Of a stretch of DNA of 54,400 nt, positions 35,930-45,024 are shown piece after piece (position 1 is the first letter of the stretch; each line of letters begins with the position of its first letter). The notes under the pieces are model-generated. The model made no database searches and was not told where the DNA came from. It saw only the letters and a list, made by a program, of their open reading frames with translations. The stretch lies in contig JAUZOA010000030.1 of NCBI GenBank assembly GCA_030706685.1, positions 1 to 54,400 on the forward strand, written 5' to 3'. This DNA is from Bacteroidota bacterium. GTDB lineage: Bacteria; Bacteroidota; Bacteroidia; Chitinophagales; Chitinophagaceae. The translations under genes were made by a program, and so were the position numbers.

Positions 35930-36025
35930 GAGGGAAAAGTCCAAAGTTTAAAGCATTGGCATTTTAAAAGTTTCCATCTCTCATAATTACAGGGTGAAAA
36001 CGCTAATAACCGCTAATTTGCAGCC

Positions 36026-36613
36026 ATGTTTACAGGCATTATAGAAGCAACCGGGACGGTTAAAAAGGTCATTACCAACGGCTCCAACAAGACTTTCTGG
36101 ATAGAGTCGGGACTCGCGGGAGAATTGAAGGTTGACCAGAGCCTTAGTCATAGCGGAGTCTGCCTGACTGTAGAAGAAATAAAGGAAACCCTGCACCGGG
36201 TTACTGCCATTGATGAGACGCTTCAAAAGACCAACCTGAGCTCATGGGCAGCCGGCAAAACGGTAAATCTCGAGCGATGCCTGCCGTTAAATGGCCGGCT
36301 GGATGGGCATTTTGTACAGGGGCATGTAGATACAACCGGCACATGCACTAAAAGACAGGAAAAAAGGGGAAGCTGGGAATTAGAATTCGAATTCCCGAAA
36401 AAGTTCGCAGAGCTGGTCATTGAAAAAGGCTCGATCAGCGTAAATGGCATTAGCCTGACGGCCTTTAGGGTAAAAAAGAAGAGTTTTTGTGTGGCTATTA
36501 TTCCTTACACCTTTGAACATACCAATATAAAGGAAGTAGTGCCTGGCGAAATAGTCAACCTCGAATTCGATATAATTGGCAAATACATCCTGCGTAAAGC
36601 TACGATTGGATAA
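36026..36613 (+). CDS. ribE: Riboflavin synthase, alpha subunit
   Basis: 195 aa. Two lumazine-binding repeats are visible: the first begins MFTGIIEATG and includes SHSGVCLTV, the second includes GHFVQGHVDTTG and SVNGISLTAF. It converts two 6,7-dimethyl-8-ribityllumazine molecules to riboflavin plus a pyrimidinedione. It is divergent from rpsU with 136 bases between. No FMN riboswitch-like element is apparent in that short gap, and no other riboflavin gene is in the window. Confidence 0.95.
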   Translation: MFTGIIEATGTVKKVITNGSNKTFWIESGLAGELKVDQSLSHSGVCLTVEEIKETLHRVTAIDETLQKTNLSSWAAGKTVNLERCLPLNGRLDGHFVQGHVDTTGTCTKRQEKRGSWELEFEFPKKFAELVIEKGSISVNGISLTAFRVKKKSFCVAIIPYTFEHTNIKEVVPGEIVNLEFDIIGKYILRKATIG

Positions 36614-36710
36614 TTACTACGGAGTTTGAGGGCTGATACCTACAAAATATCAGGTAAAGTTTTAATCTTTACACCAGTTAGTCCGATATCCAGTAACGAA
36701 AAACGTCCCT

Positions 36711-37871
36711 ATGAACCCTACGACTCCCACCAGGTCGTATTACCCTGCCCTTGATGGCCTGCGCGGCATGGCCATACTCCTTGTAATAGCCTGTCATAAT
36801 CTTAATTTTATTCCCGGGTTTGAATTTGGGTGGATCGGTGTTGATCTTTTCTTCGTTTTGTCCGGTTTTTTAATTACAGACATTTTATTATCAACAAAAG
36901 CAAGTAAAAATTTCTTACAGAATTTCTATATCCGCCGCATACTAAGAATATTTCCGCTTTATTATGGCGTCCTGCTCGTATTCTTCATCCTGGCTCCTGC
37001 TTTCCGGTATTTGGATGTACAATATAATTATTATCATAGCCACCAGGTCATGTCATGGTTTCACCTGCAAAACTGGCTTTATATCTTCAACCGGAAACCA
37101 AATGACTTCCTGTTAATGAATCATTTTTGGTCGCTATCCCTGGAGGAACAGTTTTATTTGGTATGGCCCCTGGTGATTTTTGCAGTAAAAGGTACCCGCC
37201 AGCTCAGCCAGATCGTGTATGGGATCCTGGGCGCCTGCATAATAGGCCGTTTCGCTTCCTGGCTCTATTTTGGAGATGGTTATACAAATTTTTATTTCCA
37301 ATACATGACCAGAGTGGATGGCCTTTGCGTAGGAAGCCTTGTTGCTATCTGGCGATTCAGTAGCAACGAACAGGCTGGCCGGAAAGTCATCCGGCTTGCA
37401 TTGCTGTTGCTTGGCATCCATTTGTTTGTTTTTATCCTTGCCAAAACAGCAATTGCCAATATGCCTCATTTCAGCTTTTTTGGTTATTCGAGTATTGCCG
37501 CCATTCTTGGGGTTATCATTTTTTTCGCGGTAAAAAAGAGGAATATGTTTTCAAAAGCGCTATTGGAAAATCCTGTATTAAGATATTTCGGGAGAATTTC
37601 CTATGGCCTCTATGTGTATCATTGGCCAATCCTGATTCTTGCCAAGCTTTATTTCCTCGACAAACTTCTCAACAACGGATTTAGTTATACCTCCGGTATC
37701 ATGACCGTTTCCCTGGGAGCTTTTGCGGTCGCCTTACTCACAGCTACTGCAAGCTATTATCTTTTTGAAAAGAAAATCCTCTTGCTGAAAGATATCATGA
37801 CGGAAGAAGGGTTCTTCGAAAAAGTGCGGAAAAAATTGTTGCTGTTAATATATCCTGCTTCCGCCGAATAG
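36711..37871 (+). CDS. OafA/YrhL-type membrane O-acyltransferase (acyltransferase 3)
   Basis: 386 aa with about ten membrane segments. It starts with the family motif YPALDGLRGMAILLVIACHN, where Arg and His belong to the conserved acyltransferase 3 set; GWIGVDLFFVLSGFLI follows, and later WSLSLEEQFYLVWPL with the active-site region, and YGLYVYHWPI near the end. Such proteins move acyl groups (often acetyl) onto surface sugars, LPS or other envelope molecules. It opens a plus-strand group with a GT39-like protein and a 2OG oxygenase, suggesting glycan decoration. Confidence 0.9.
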   Translation: MNPTTPTRSYYPALDGLRGMAILLVIACHNLNFIPGFEFGWIGVDLFFVLSGFLITDILLSTKASKNFLQNFYIRRILRIFPLYYGVLLVFFILAPAFRYLDVQYNYYHSHQVMSWFHLQNWLYIFNRKPNDFLLMNHFWSLSLEEQFYLVWPLVIFAVKGTRQLSQIVYGILGACIIGRFASWLYFGDGYTNFYFQYMTRVDGLCVGSLVAIWRFSSNEQAGRKVIRLALLLLGIHLFVFILAKTAIANMPHFSFFGYSSIAAILGVIIFFAVKKRNMFSKALLENPVLRYFGRISYGLYVYHWPILILAKLYFLDKLLNNGFSYTSGIMTVSLGAFAVALLTATASYYLFEKKILLLKDIMTEEGFFEKVRKKLLLLIYPASAE

Positions 37872-37898
37872 CCGGCTAAATCACTCTTTAATTTAGAT

Positions 37899-37906
37899 TA
37901 TATTTG
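37899..37906 (+). promoter_or_regulatory. Candidate -7 box for the GT39-like gene
   Basis: TATATTTG is an exact TAnnTTTG match, 17 bases before TTG 37924. No clear TTTG -33 box precedes it at proper spacing. Confidence 0.35.
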
Positions 37907-37923
37907 CTCAAACAACCCCGGAA

Positions 37924-39078
37924 TTGTTTAGCATCTATAAACGACTCACTGCTTTCCTGCATGCCTATAAAATTGAAATAATCCTTGCCTCCTGCTGGGT
38001 GGTTGTAGAAGCTTCGCTTTTCTACCGTTATGGAATTGTTACAGAGCTTGAAGCCGCCAAATATATTGCGGAAGCAGATAACCTGATTGCAAAGGGTACC
38101 GTCAGCTCCCCTAATTTCTGGCTGTATTCTACTCAAATCTTCCTGATCACTGCTGCAAAACAACTAAACGCAGGATATATTCCTGTGGCTATGGTACAGT
38201 GGTTATTCAATGGCCTGGCAACATGGTATTTTTATAAATTCGCGGCCCGTATCAGTAATAAGATTACCGGTGTTATTACCGCCCTCCTTCTTGTATTTAA
38301 TATTCCCTTGCAAACCTTTAATTTCTTTCTTCAAACGGAATCCCTTTTTTGCAGTTTTACCCTTTTATTCAGTTGCTACCTGCTAAGCCTGGAAAAACTA
38401 ACCCTAAAAAATTTCATGGCAGTTTTCCTCTTTCTTCTGCTTATCTGTTTTACAAGGCCTACAGGCCTTCTATGGGTGCCTTGTACATTTCTTTATTTAT
38501 TTTTCCGGTTTTTCAGGCCATTATCCGTTCTGGTCAAGACCATTATCACCGGTATTGCCTCCATTGGGTTTTTATTTTTTTTAAATGCAGCCCTGGGCAG
38601 CGGCGGCGAATTGGATTTTATGCTGCCTTTCCGGGATGAAAGGATCATTTGCGGGGTGCCTACTCTATCCCATTTTATTGAAATCAAGACTTCCCGTAAT
38701 CCCAATTCTGTTTTTGGCATTCTTTATTATATTACGCATAATTCCGGGCAATTTTTACGACTTGCCTGGTTACGTTCCCGGGCATTTTTCGGGCTATTCA
38801 GAACCTACTATAGTACGGGTCATAATATTTACCTGGGCCTCTGTTTTTATCCCCTGTATTTTTTTTCCCTCCTGAGCATCCGCCAATGGATGCGGCAAAA
38901 CAAACACCTTCTTCTTTTTTGTTCGTCGCTGGTAATGCTTACATGGGTATCAGTCATTTTAACCTGCGATGACTGGCACAACCGTTTTTTTCTAAGCGTA
39001 GTTCCTTACATTTATATTCTCGCAATTCCTTTTATAAAACATTTTACAGATAAACGTGGAAATAATGCAAGCAAATAA
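37924..39078 (+). CDS. Polytopic membrane protein, GT39/ArnT-like fold
   Basis: 384 aa with eight to ten hydrophobic segments. The start appears to be TTG 37924: no ATG is in frame before about residue 85, and a stop lies upstream at 37894. The N-terminal helix is followed by a periplasmic loop with charged residues (TELEAAKYIAEADNLIAKG), as in GT-C enzymes where an acidic residue in the first loop is catalytic; FTRPTGLLWVP in the middle is a common GT39 motif. It would transfer a sugar from a polyprenyl-phosphate donor. The donor and acceptor are unknown. Its end overlaps the 2OG oxygenase by 14 bases. Confidence 0.65.
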   Translation: MFSIYKRLTAFLHAYKIEIILASCWVVVEASLFYRYGIVTELEAAKYIAEADNLIAKGTVSSPNFWLYSTQIFLITAAKQLNAGYIPVAMVQWLFNGLATWYFYKFAARISNKITGVITALLLVFNIPLQTFNFFLQTESLFCSFTLLFSCYLLSLEKLTLKNFMAVFLFLLLICFTRPTGLLWVPCTFLYLFFRFFRPLSVLVKTIITGIASIGFLFFLNAALGSGGELDFMLPFRDERIICGVPTLSHFIEIKTSRNPNSVFGILYYITHNSGQFLRLAWLRSRAFFGLFRTYYSTGHNIYLGLCFYPLYFFSLLSIRQWMRQNKHLLLFCSSLVMLTWVSVILTCDDWHNRFFLSVVPYIYILAIPFIKHFTDKRGNNASK

Positions 39079-39868
39079 CCTGTTCGGGCCTGAGGTATTC
39101 GATCAAACCCGTTCAAAAGAACTACACATTGCTTTTATTTCAAACAAACCGATACACCATCTGATCATCGATAATTTTCTGCATAAGGATATTGCCGGTT
39201 CAATTTATGCTCATTTCCCCCCGGTAGAAGAAATGAAGACACATTACAAAGGCCTTAACGAAAAAAAGGCGGAGCATTCCGATTTCAGCAAGCTTCACGA
39301 TTCGTTTGAACAGTTGCATAAGGAGCTATCTTCGCCTGCTTTCATTACCTGGTTACAGGCAATCACCGGTATTGACTTTCTTGAAACGATCAATGACCGT
39401 TTGGGCTATGGGTTGCACCAGGGAGCCAATCATAGCTTCCTGGATATTCATATTGATTATAATCTTCATCCTATAAAAAAACTTCACCGCAAACTAAACC
39501 TGATCATTTTTTTTAACAAACAATGGGAACAGGGCTGGGGCGGCCATTTGGAATTATGGGATGCCGAAGTTAAAAATTGTATTCAAAGCATCGCCCCGGT
39601 TTTTAACCGTTGCGTACTATTTGAGTGCTCCAATATTTCTTATCACGGTTATAGCCGGATCAACGTACCTGAAGGCATTACAAGAAAATCTTTTTATCAA
39701 TATTATTTTACGCCGGTACCGGATAATATTTCCTTCCATGATACGGTATTCAAACCGAAACCACAGGAATCTGCATTAAAGAAAATCAGTACCTACACAA
39801 AAGACTATGCAAAAAACTCTGCTAAGAGAATTCTATTAAAGCTGGGCTGGAAAAACTTTTTGAAATGA
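39065..39868 (+). CDS. 2-oxoglutarate/Fe(II)-dependent oxygenase
   Basis: 267 aa from ATG 39065 (GTG 39056 also possible). The iron triad is seen as HxD at His129-Asp131 (LDIHIDYN) and the distal His194 (ISYHGYS), with Arg207 (GITRKSF) placed to bind 2-oxoglutarate. The fold matches the 2OG-FeII_Oxy_3 type used for hydroxylation of proteins, sugars or lipids. It overlaps the GT39-like gene by 14 bases and ends before a hairpin terminator. In this setting it may hydroxylate a glycan or lipid, which is inference. Confidence 0.82.
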   Translation: MQANNLFGPEVFDQTRSKELHIAFISNKPIHHLIIDNFLHKDIAGSIYAHFPPVEEMKTHYKGLNEKKAEHSDFSKLHDSFEQLHKELSSPAFITWLQAITGIDFLETINDRLGYGLHQGANHSFLDIHIDYNLHPIKKLHRKLNLIIFFNKQWEQGWGGHLELWDAEVKNCIQSIAPVFNRCVLFECSNISYHGYSRINVPEGITRKSFYQYYFTPVPDNISFHDTVFKPKPQESALKKISTYTKDYAKNSAKRILLKLGWKNFLK

Positions 39869-39869
39869 A

Positions 39870-39907
39870 AAGAGCTGTTAGCTAATGGACAATGGCTAAC
39901 AGCTCTT
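39870..39907. terminator. Hairpin terminator between the 2OG oxygenase and the C25 gene
   Basis: AAGAGCTGTTAGC and GCTAACAGCTCTT form a perfect 13-bp stem around a 12-base loop between convergent genes. It uses the AGCTAA word found in other spacers. U-tracts are weak. Confidence 0.65.
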
Positions 39908-39914
39908 CTTCCGG

Positions 39915-42900
39915 TTATCGCATCAGGTACATTTTGCCATACCCTTTATTGAAGTATTTATCGGTGTTATCACCTTCCGCTTTGTATTTGTCGAGAGATT
40001 TACCATTCAGGTTGGTAATTACCCTGTATAAATAAATACCATTCGCCAGTTTTTGCCCGTACTGGTCTGTACCATCCCATTTAAATTCGGTGATATTACG
40101 CCCGATATGCAATGGTCCCAGCTCATCCTTGGTAATATCCCTGACGATCTTACCGGTGATGGTAAGAATTTGTATTCTTATATTTTGCGGTACTTCAGTA
40201 CCTGTTATCGTAAATACAAATGCAGTAGATGTTGTAAAAGGATTCGGGTAGTTAAGCATATTAGAGATCATGGGCTTATTGATCACCTGGAAGGCAACGC
40301 GGTACTCAATATTACCGGCATTGTTATCACTCTTATCCTTACCCGTAACGATCAATTCATAATCTCCATCCTGCAGGAAATAAGGCTTGAAGTTTACTGT
40401 TGCCGTATTGTCGGGGTTAGGCGCCTGCCCTGCCGGTATGAATTGCAAGGTATCCGTATTGCTGAAAGAATACCTGTGCAGGCTTCCGTCAGGGAACCTG
40501 ACCTGTACATTCAGTAAGGAGGTGTCATCAAGTATCAGCCATTTGGCTTCATCTTTCAGTTTGACAACAATACCCGGTTTGGAGGAGACGATATCACGGT
40601 TAAGAATGTGAACCCCGTCAAACGTAACATCCAGCACAGGGTGCAGGCTATCCGGTCTTACATATAAACTCCTGTACGCAAAATTATTGAACAGGTATTG
40701 CTCCGGCTGGTCATTATCGGGGTTGAAATCTACAAACAAACTGTTCATGCCTGCCAGTGTATGGGTATCTATCGGCACATTTAACTTCAGCGTGTCATCA
40801 GGCGCAGTAGTCAGGAGCTTCTTTTGTCTTGGGATAGGGATAATATGCTCAATATTGCTTTTATCCGTAATGCTCATCTTAACTTTTACGCTGTCAAAAT
40901 CCACATTGCTTATGTTTTTAAAGCCAATGCCAAAGTTGACGGGTTCACCCACCTCTACTGTATCCTTTGTAGTGAAATATAAATTAGGAGCAATGGCCCC
41001 TTCGGGTACAGGAATATAAGTCAATCTCCAGTATTTTAACTGGTAAGGAGTCAGGTTTACCGAATCCTGGTTTTGCATTTTCAGTTTGATATAGGGATAT
41101 TGCGCAGCATCTATTGACGAAATATCATAATCCTGTTGTGCCGTGCTGAGGTTCGTTATTAAAGGGGTTTCCACTCCGTTGTTATCAACGCCATAAACAT
41201 TAACCAACGGCATGTCTCCTGCCGCAGTGTCAATGCTATTACCCCGCCAATGAAGTTGTTTCCATCCTTTTGCCGGGCCGAGCAAAGGAGAAGTCATAAA
41301 GCCAAGTGTATCGGGTGTTTGCAGGTCCACCGAAAGAGTAATGGCGTCGTAAATACCCTGGCTGAAAGTAAACTGGGGCGTAAAGCTGTTATTGTTCTTC
41401 CGGTAAACAAATATGAATGCCCTGGGACGGTAGAAAGAATCTATCGTGGCAAATCCCTGGGCTTTCAGGCGATGATACAATGAATTGCCGGGGCCAAGAT
41501 TAACCTGGTCATTTTGCCACTCGGTTACATAAGTATTAGCCAACGCGGGAATAGCGTCTGTGTAATAAGAACAATTACGCACTACAACATAATCACCATC
41601 CGGTATCAGGTCCATAAATTCAACAGCCTTTCTCCGTTTGACTGAATCCTGAATATTAAATTGAAAATTCCATGCCCTGTCATCCGCGCAAATAGGATCA
41701 CTGCCATACTGAGGCGGGTATCCCCCCCAGTTATTAAACCATGGCCGCAGAGAAATGGAGTCAAATACATTAAATACAACATTTGCGACACCGCACACAC
41801 TTTGTATGTTGGAGCTTCCGTCTATACTTACAGAGAACCCCGCTGCCTGCGAGAAGCCATAAGGGAATGAACCGCTTCGAACAAAAATATTCCGGGTCCG
41901 GTCGCCGAAATAAAATCTTCTTGATACGGAATCCAGCTTCAGACGATCGAACTGGTCTTTGAAATGCTGGTACAGGTGCGACTGATTAAAACCTGCATCT
42001 GAGCCGGCCAGGTAAATAAAAGAAGATTTATTCCAGACAAGAGAACCTGTAGGAGCAGATGGCGAAATTCTCCAATAATAAACGGTGCTGTCGGCAAATG
42101 TAATTCCGGGGGTAAAATCGAATACACCTCCGGATGAAGTAACGGTCCGCGTAACTTTTGACGGGGAGTTGAACAATTCCGTCGTATCTATTTCCATGAT
42201 ATAATCCCGGGAAACAGCAAATGCATTAGCTGAAGAAGCAACCAGTTTTATGTTTTGCTGGCTTACAATGGAGAAATTATAAGGATAGACAGGCCGTGCT
42301 TCATCTTCAAAAATGAACACATCTTTGGTTACCGAGTTGTTTGTCTCATATAATTCAGGTATGGTATTGTCAGGGTCCAGCGTGATCGTTATTTTATTTA
42401 ATCCTTTATCCCGGGTAGCGACGATGGGTATATTGACAGTGATAGAATCCATAAATCGTATACCCCTTATTTTTATTCTTTCTACTATACTGGTAGTAAG
42501 GTTGGGATAAGTCCGTTTTACTTCCACAACCACGCTGTCACTGGTGGCCCGGCCAATATTCATGAATTTGGCATTAACCTGGAAATGCGTTTCGGCAATA
42601 GAAATGAACGAAGGAGAAACTTTTACCATCGGGTCTTCGATCACATAATCGGGTTTTGAAAAATTATATAACCGGAGAGCCGGGTCGCCATGCAGGGTAA
42701 ATTGCTCGCACTGGAACCTGGCATAGAAATCATTTTCAGTAGTGATGGAAAATACTTTTGAAATAGCTTCATCCTGGATCTCGCCAAGCGTTTGTCCATA
42801 CTTGGTTATCGAAGCTGCTGTATAAGTTTGTGTATTATAGATATCCAGGTAATGTACAATCCCGAGGTGAGTACTGGCCAGGAATGCGATAGAACCGCGT

Positions 42901-44999
42901 TCAGGCGCCAAAACGTATTTTTCAGATAATGTTTCGTACGCAGTCAGCCTGGCCAAATTAAAGTTGTAAAAATTTCCCGCATTACATCCCATAACAATAA
43001 ACACCGGGTATTTTCCCGCATTACTGTAATTAAGCGGGTTATCCAGGTTAAATTCCAGGGTACTGGAAGATGAGTGACCAAAATAAGTCAGGATACCTAT
43101 TCCCCCGTTAATCAGGGAGGTCAACCTGTCGTTATCGGCTTGTTCGACATAACTCGCAGAATTCTTGGCAAACTTATTCACGTAACCACCATAAAGCGTG
43201 TCTTCGATGATCCTTGCATGTCCGTCCAGTGAAGTGGATAGAATGTCAGCCGTTTGCTGATCGCTGGCGCCCACTACATGTATTACTTCTTTCATCCAGG
43301 ACCTGTCTTCGGCCACCGGGGAAGAAGCTTTTTGAACCTGCTCGTATTCTTTTACTTTTTCGAGATATATGGCTACTTCGTTGGCAGTAATAGCCGAGAC
43401 TCGTCCAACAGGTGTAAGCGGGGTAGAAGTTCCCGGCGCTGCACTCAGCATATTATCCGAGGCAGGATAGCCATAGGTTGGAACCAGGGCAAGAGTAGCC
43501 ATGTTTGGATCATTGTCAAGCTGATCAAACTGGTTATATACTACACCCTTTCCGATAAGAAGAATATCTTTTAAAGGCTCAGAATAGTTCGCCCTTGCCC
43601 ACATTAAAAAATTCCTGATGGATAGCGGGTTCATCTTAATTCCCAGGCCAAACTGATCAACTAACTGATCAATCATATATATTTTACTATTGTAATTGCC
43701 TCCTTCGGGAGAACTTCGATAGGCACGGTAATCATCAATGGGGTTTGTTCCATTGGCGCCGTTTGTAAGAACCGGGTTCGAAATAATAAGATAATTACCC
43801 TGGTTGGCAGGTAAGCCATAATTTACAAAATTTCGCGCCTGGAAAGAAGGCGAAGTGACATAATTGATATACGCGCCGGTTGCCGTTACCAGCACCAGTT
43901 TCCTGTCAACAGCAGAAGGCTGCAGGGCAATTTTTACTATGGCCGGATTGCTGATATCTCCAACATATCTTTTGCCATTGGTAAGATCATATAATATCGG
44001 TGAACTGCCGCTGAAAGCGAATGATGTAATCTCCAGGTAATTACCCGCGGGGTTAGCAGGCAGCTCAAAATAAAAATTAACAGCACCGGCAAAATTAAAC
44101 TGGCGGGGATAAGTAATTTCTGATGAAGCTACGACCATGCGGTCACTGGCTTCAGTTCCCATATTGATAATATCAAGATTGGCGCTGCCGCTGTTTATCA
44201 GCGAAATATTGAAGGGTGCAGAAGCTTTAGCATAATCATAATAATTAAGTGTCTGGCCCAAAACAGAGTCCCCGTTAAGATTTACTTTAAAATACCTGGG
44301 ATGAACAGCATTCCCGGCAGCGTTTACTTTTATAACAGGCGCCGGAGCGCCGCTTCCCGTATAAGGGAATAAACTACCATAGGAAGCCGAAAGCGTTCCA
44401 CCATTGGCAATATCTACACTCGTCCAGCCTTCTCCATAATCGTATGATGAGGAATAAGTATAAGAATCACCTACAAGCTCCGACCGGCCACTATTCACTT
44501 TTGATTTATAATAGGTACCGGCCGTGTACATAAAGTAAGGTTCAGGCGGCAATGAATTGCCGGCAACATCATTCACCGTCGGCTGCAAACGAAAATTATT
44601 TCCCGAAGGATTCACCGTAAGAAAGAAAGCTGCCGTATCGGTTTGTAAGCTCCATTTATCACTTAACTGGTAATCCGGAAGACGGTATAGTACATTATCA
44701 GGTTTGCCGTCATTCATTTCCCCCCAGAATTCAAAATAATCGCTGTTGCCCATCGCCCCGGTTTGCACAGTTGTGTAAATGGGAATTTCCTTGCCGTTTC
44801 TCCACAATTGAAAATTTTCCGCAGGAGTGGTTCCAAGGCCAATGGATGCCAGTACCGGCTGTGTAATACGGTACAATCCTGTTACTCCAATTTTGAATTT
44901 ATAGTAAGTTTTGGAGTAATCGATCCATTCGTTATTGTATACCTGGGCTTTTGCACCAAGGGTGGAAACAATCAATAACAAAAGTAAAATTCTTTTCAT
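39915..44999 (-). CDS. Large secreted C25 (gingipain/PorU-like) cysteine peptidase
   Basis: 1694 aa from ATG 44999, which gives a signal peptide (MKRILLLLLIVSTLGAKAQ). A PorU-like beta-rich N-terminal part (about 20-390) leads to the C25 catalytic domain (about 400-760) with His642 (TYFGHSSSS) and Cys672 (MGCNAGNF), about the spacing seen in gingipains. Two CARDB-like domains follow near 790-890 and 1335-1440, each ending in an NN-containing strand, then a FlgD-like Ig domain (about 1600-1694; WDGTDQYGQKLANGIYLYRV) as used in type IX secretion. The canonical PorU sortase is about 1100-1300 aa, so this may be a paralogue. The PorV-like gene lies 25 bases upstream. Confidence 0.85.
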   Translation of the reverse strand: MKRILLLLLIVSTLGAKAQVYNNEWIDYSKTYYKFKIGVTGLYRITQPVLASIGLGTTPAENFQLWRNGKEIPIYTTVQTGAMGNSDYFEFWGEMNDGKPDNVLYRLPDYQLSDKWSLQTDTAAFFLTVNPSGNNFRLQPTVNDVAGNSLPPEPYFMYTAGTYYKSKVNSGRSELVGDSYTYSSSYDYGEGWTSVDIANGGTLSASYGSLFPYTGSGAPAPVIKVNAAGNAVHPRYFKVNLNGDSVLGQTLNYYDYAKASAPFNISLINSGSANLDIINMGTEASDRMVVASSEITYPRQFNFAGAVNFYFELPANPAGNYLEITSFAFSGSSPILYDLTNGKRYVGDISNPAIVKIALQPSAVDRKLVLVTATGAYINYVTSPSFQARNFVNYGLPANQGNYLIISNPVLTNGANGTNPIDDYRAYRSSPEGGNYNSKIYMIDQLVDQFGLGIKMNPLSIRNFLMWARANYSEPLKDILLIGKGVVYNQFDQLDNDPNMATLALVPTYGYPASDNMLSAAPGTSTPLTPVGRVSAITANEVAIYLEKVKEYEQVQKASSPVAEDRSWMKEVIHVVGASDQQTADILSTSLDGHARIIEDTLYGGYVNKFAKNSASYVEQADNDRLTSLINGGIGILTYFGHSSSSTLEFNLDNPLNYSNAGKYPVFIVMGCNAGNFYNFNLARLTAYETLSEKYVLAPERGSIAFLASTHLGIVHYLDIYNTQTYTAASITKYGQTLGEIQDEAISKVFSITTENDFYARFQCEQFTLHGDPALRLYNFSKPDYVIEDPMVKVSPSFISIAETHFQVNAKFMNIGRATSDSVVVEVKRTYPNLTTSIVERIKIRGIRFMDSITVNIPIVATRDKGLNKITITLDPDNTIPELYETNNSVTKDVFIFEDEARPVYPYNFSIVSQQNIKLVASSANAFAVSRDYIMEIDTTELFNSPSKVTRTVTSSGGVFDFTPGITFADSTVYYWRISPSAPTGSLVWNKSSFIYLAGSDAGFNQSHLYQHFKDQFDRLKLDSVSRRFYFGDRTRNIFVRSGSFPYGFSQAAGFSVSIDGSSNIQSVCGVANVVFNVFDSISLRPWFNNWGGYPPQYGSDPICADDRAWNFQFNIQDSVKRRKAVEFMDLIPDGDYVVVRNCSYYTDAIPALANTYVTEWQNDQVNLGPGNSLYHRLKAQGFATIDSFYRPRAFIFVYRKNNNSFTPQFTFSQGIYDAITLSVDLQTPDTLGFMTSPLLGPAKGWKQLHWRGNSIDTAAGDMPLVNVYGVDNNGVETPLITNLSTAQQDYDISSIDAAQYPYIKLKMQNQDSVNLTPYQLKYWRLTYIPVPEGAIAPNLYFTTKDTVEVGEPVNFGIGFKNISNVDFDSVKVKMSITDKSNIEHIIPIPRQKKLLTTAPDDTLKLNVPIDTHTLAGMNSLFVDFNPDNDQPEQYLFNNFAYRSLYVRPDSLHPVLDVTFDGVHILNRDIVSSKPGIVVKLKDEAKWLILDDTSLLNVQVRFPDGSLHRYSFSNTDTLQFIPAGQAPNPDNTATVNFKPYFLQDGDYELIVTGKDKSDNNAGNIEYRVAFQVINKPMISNMLNYPNPFTTSTAFVFTITGTEVPQNIRIQILTITGKIVRDITKDELGPLHIGRNITEFKWDGTDQYGQKLANGIYLYRVITNLNGKSLDKYKAEGDNTDKYFNKGYGKMYLMR

Positions 45000-45024
45000 T
45001 GAACAAAGTTTTGTCGGGTACAGA

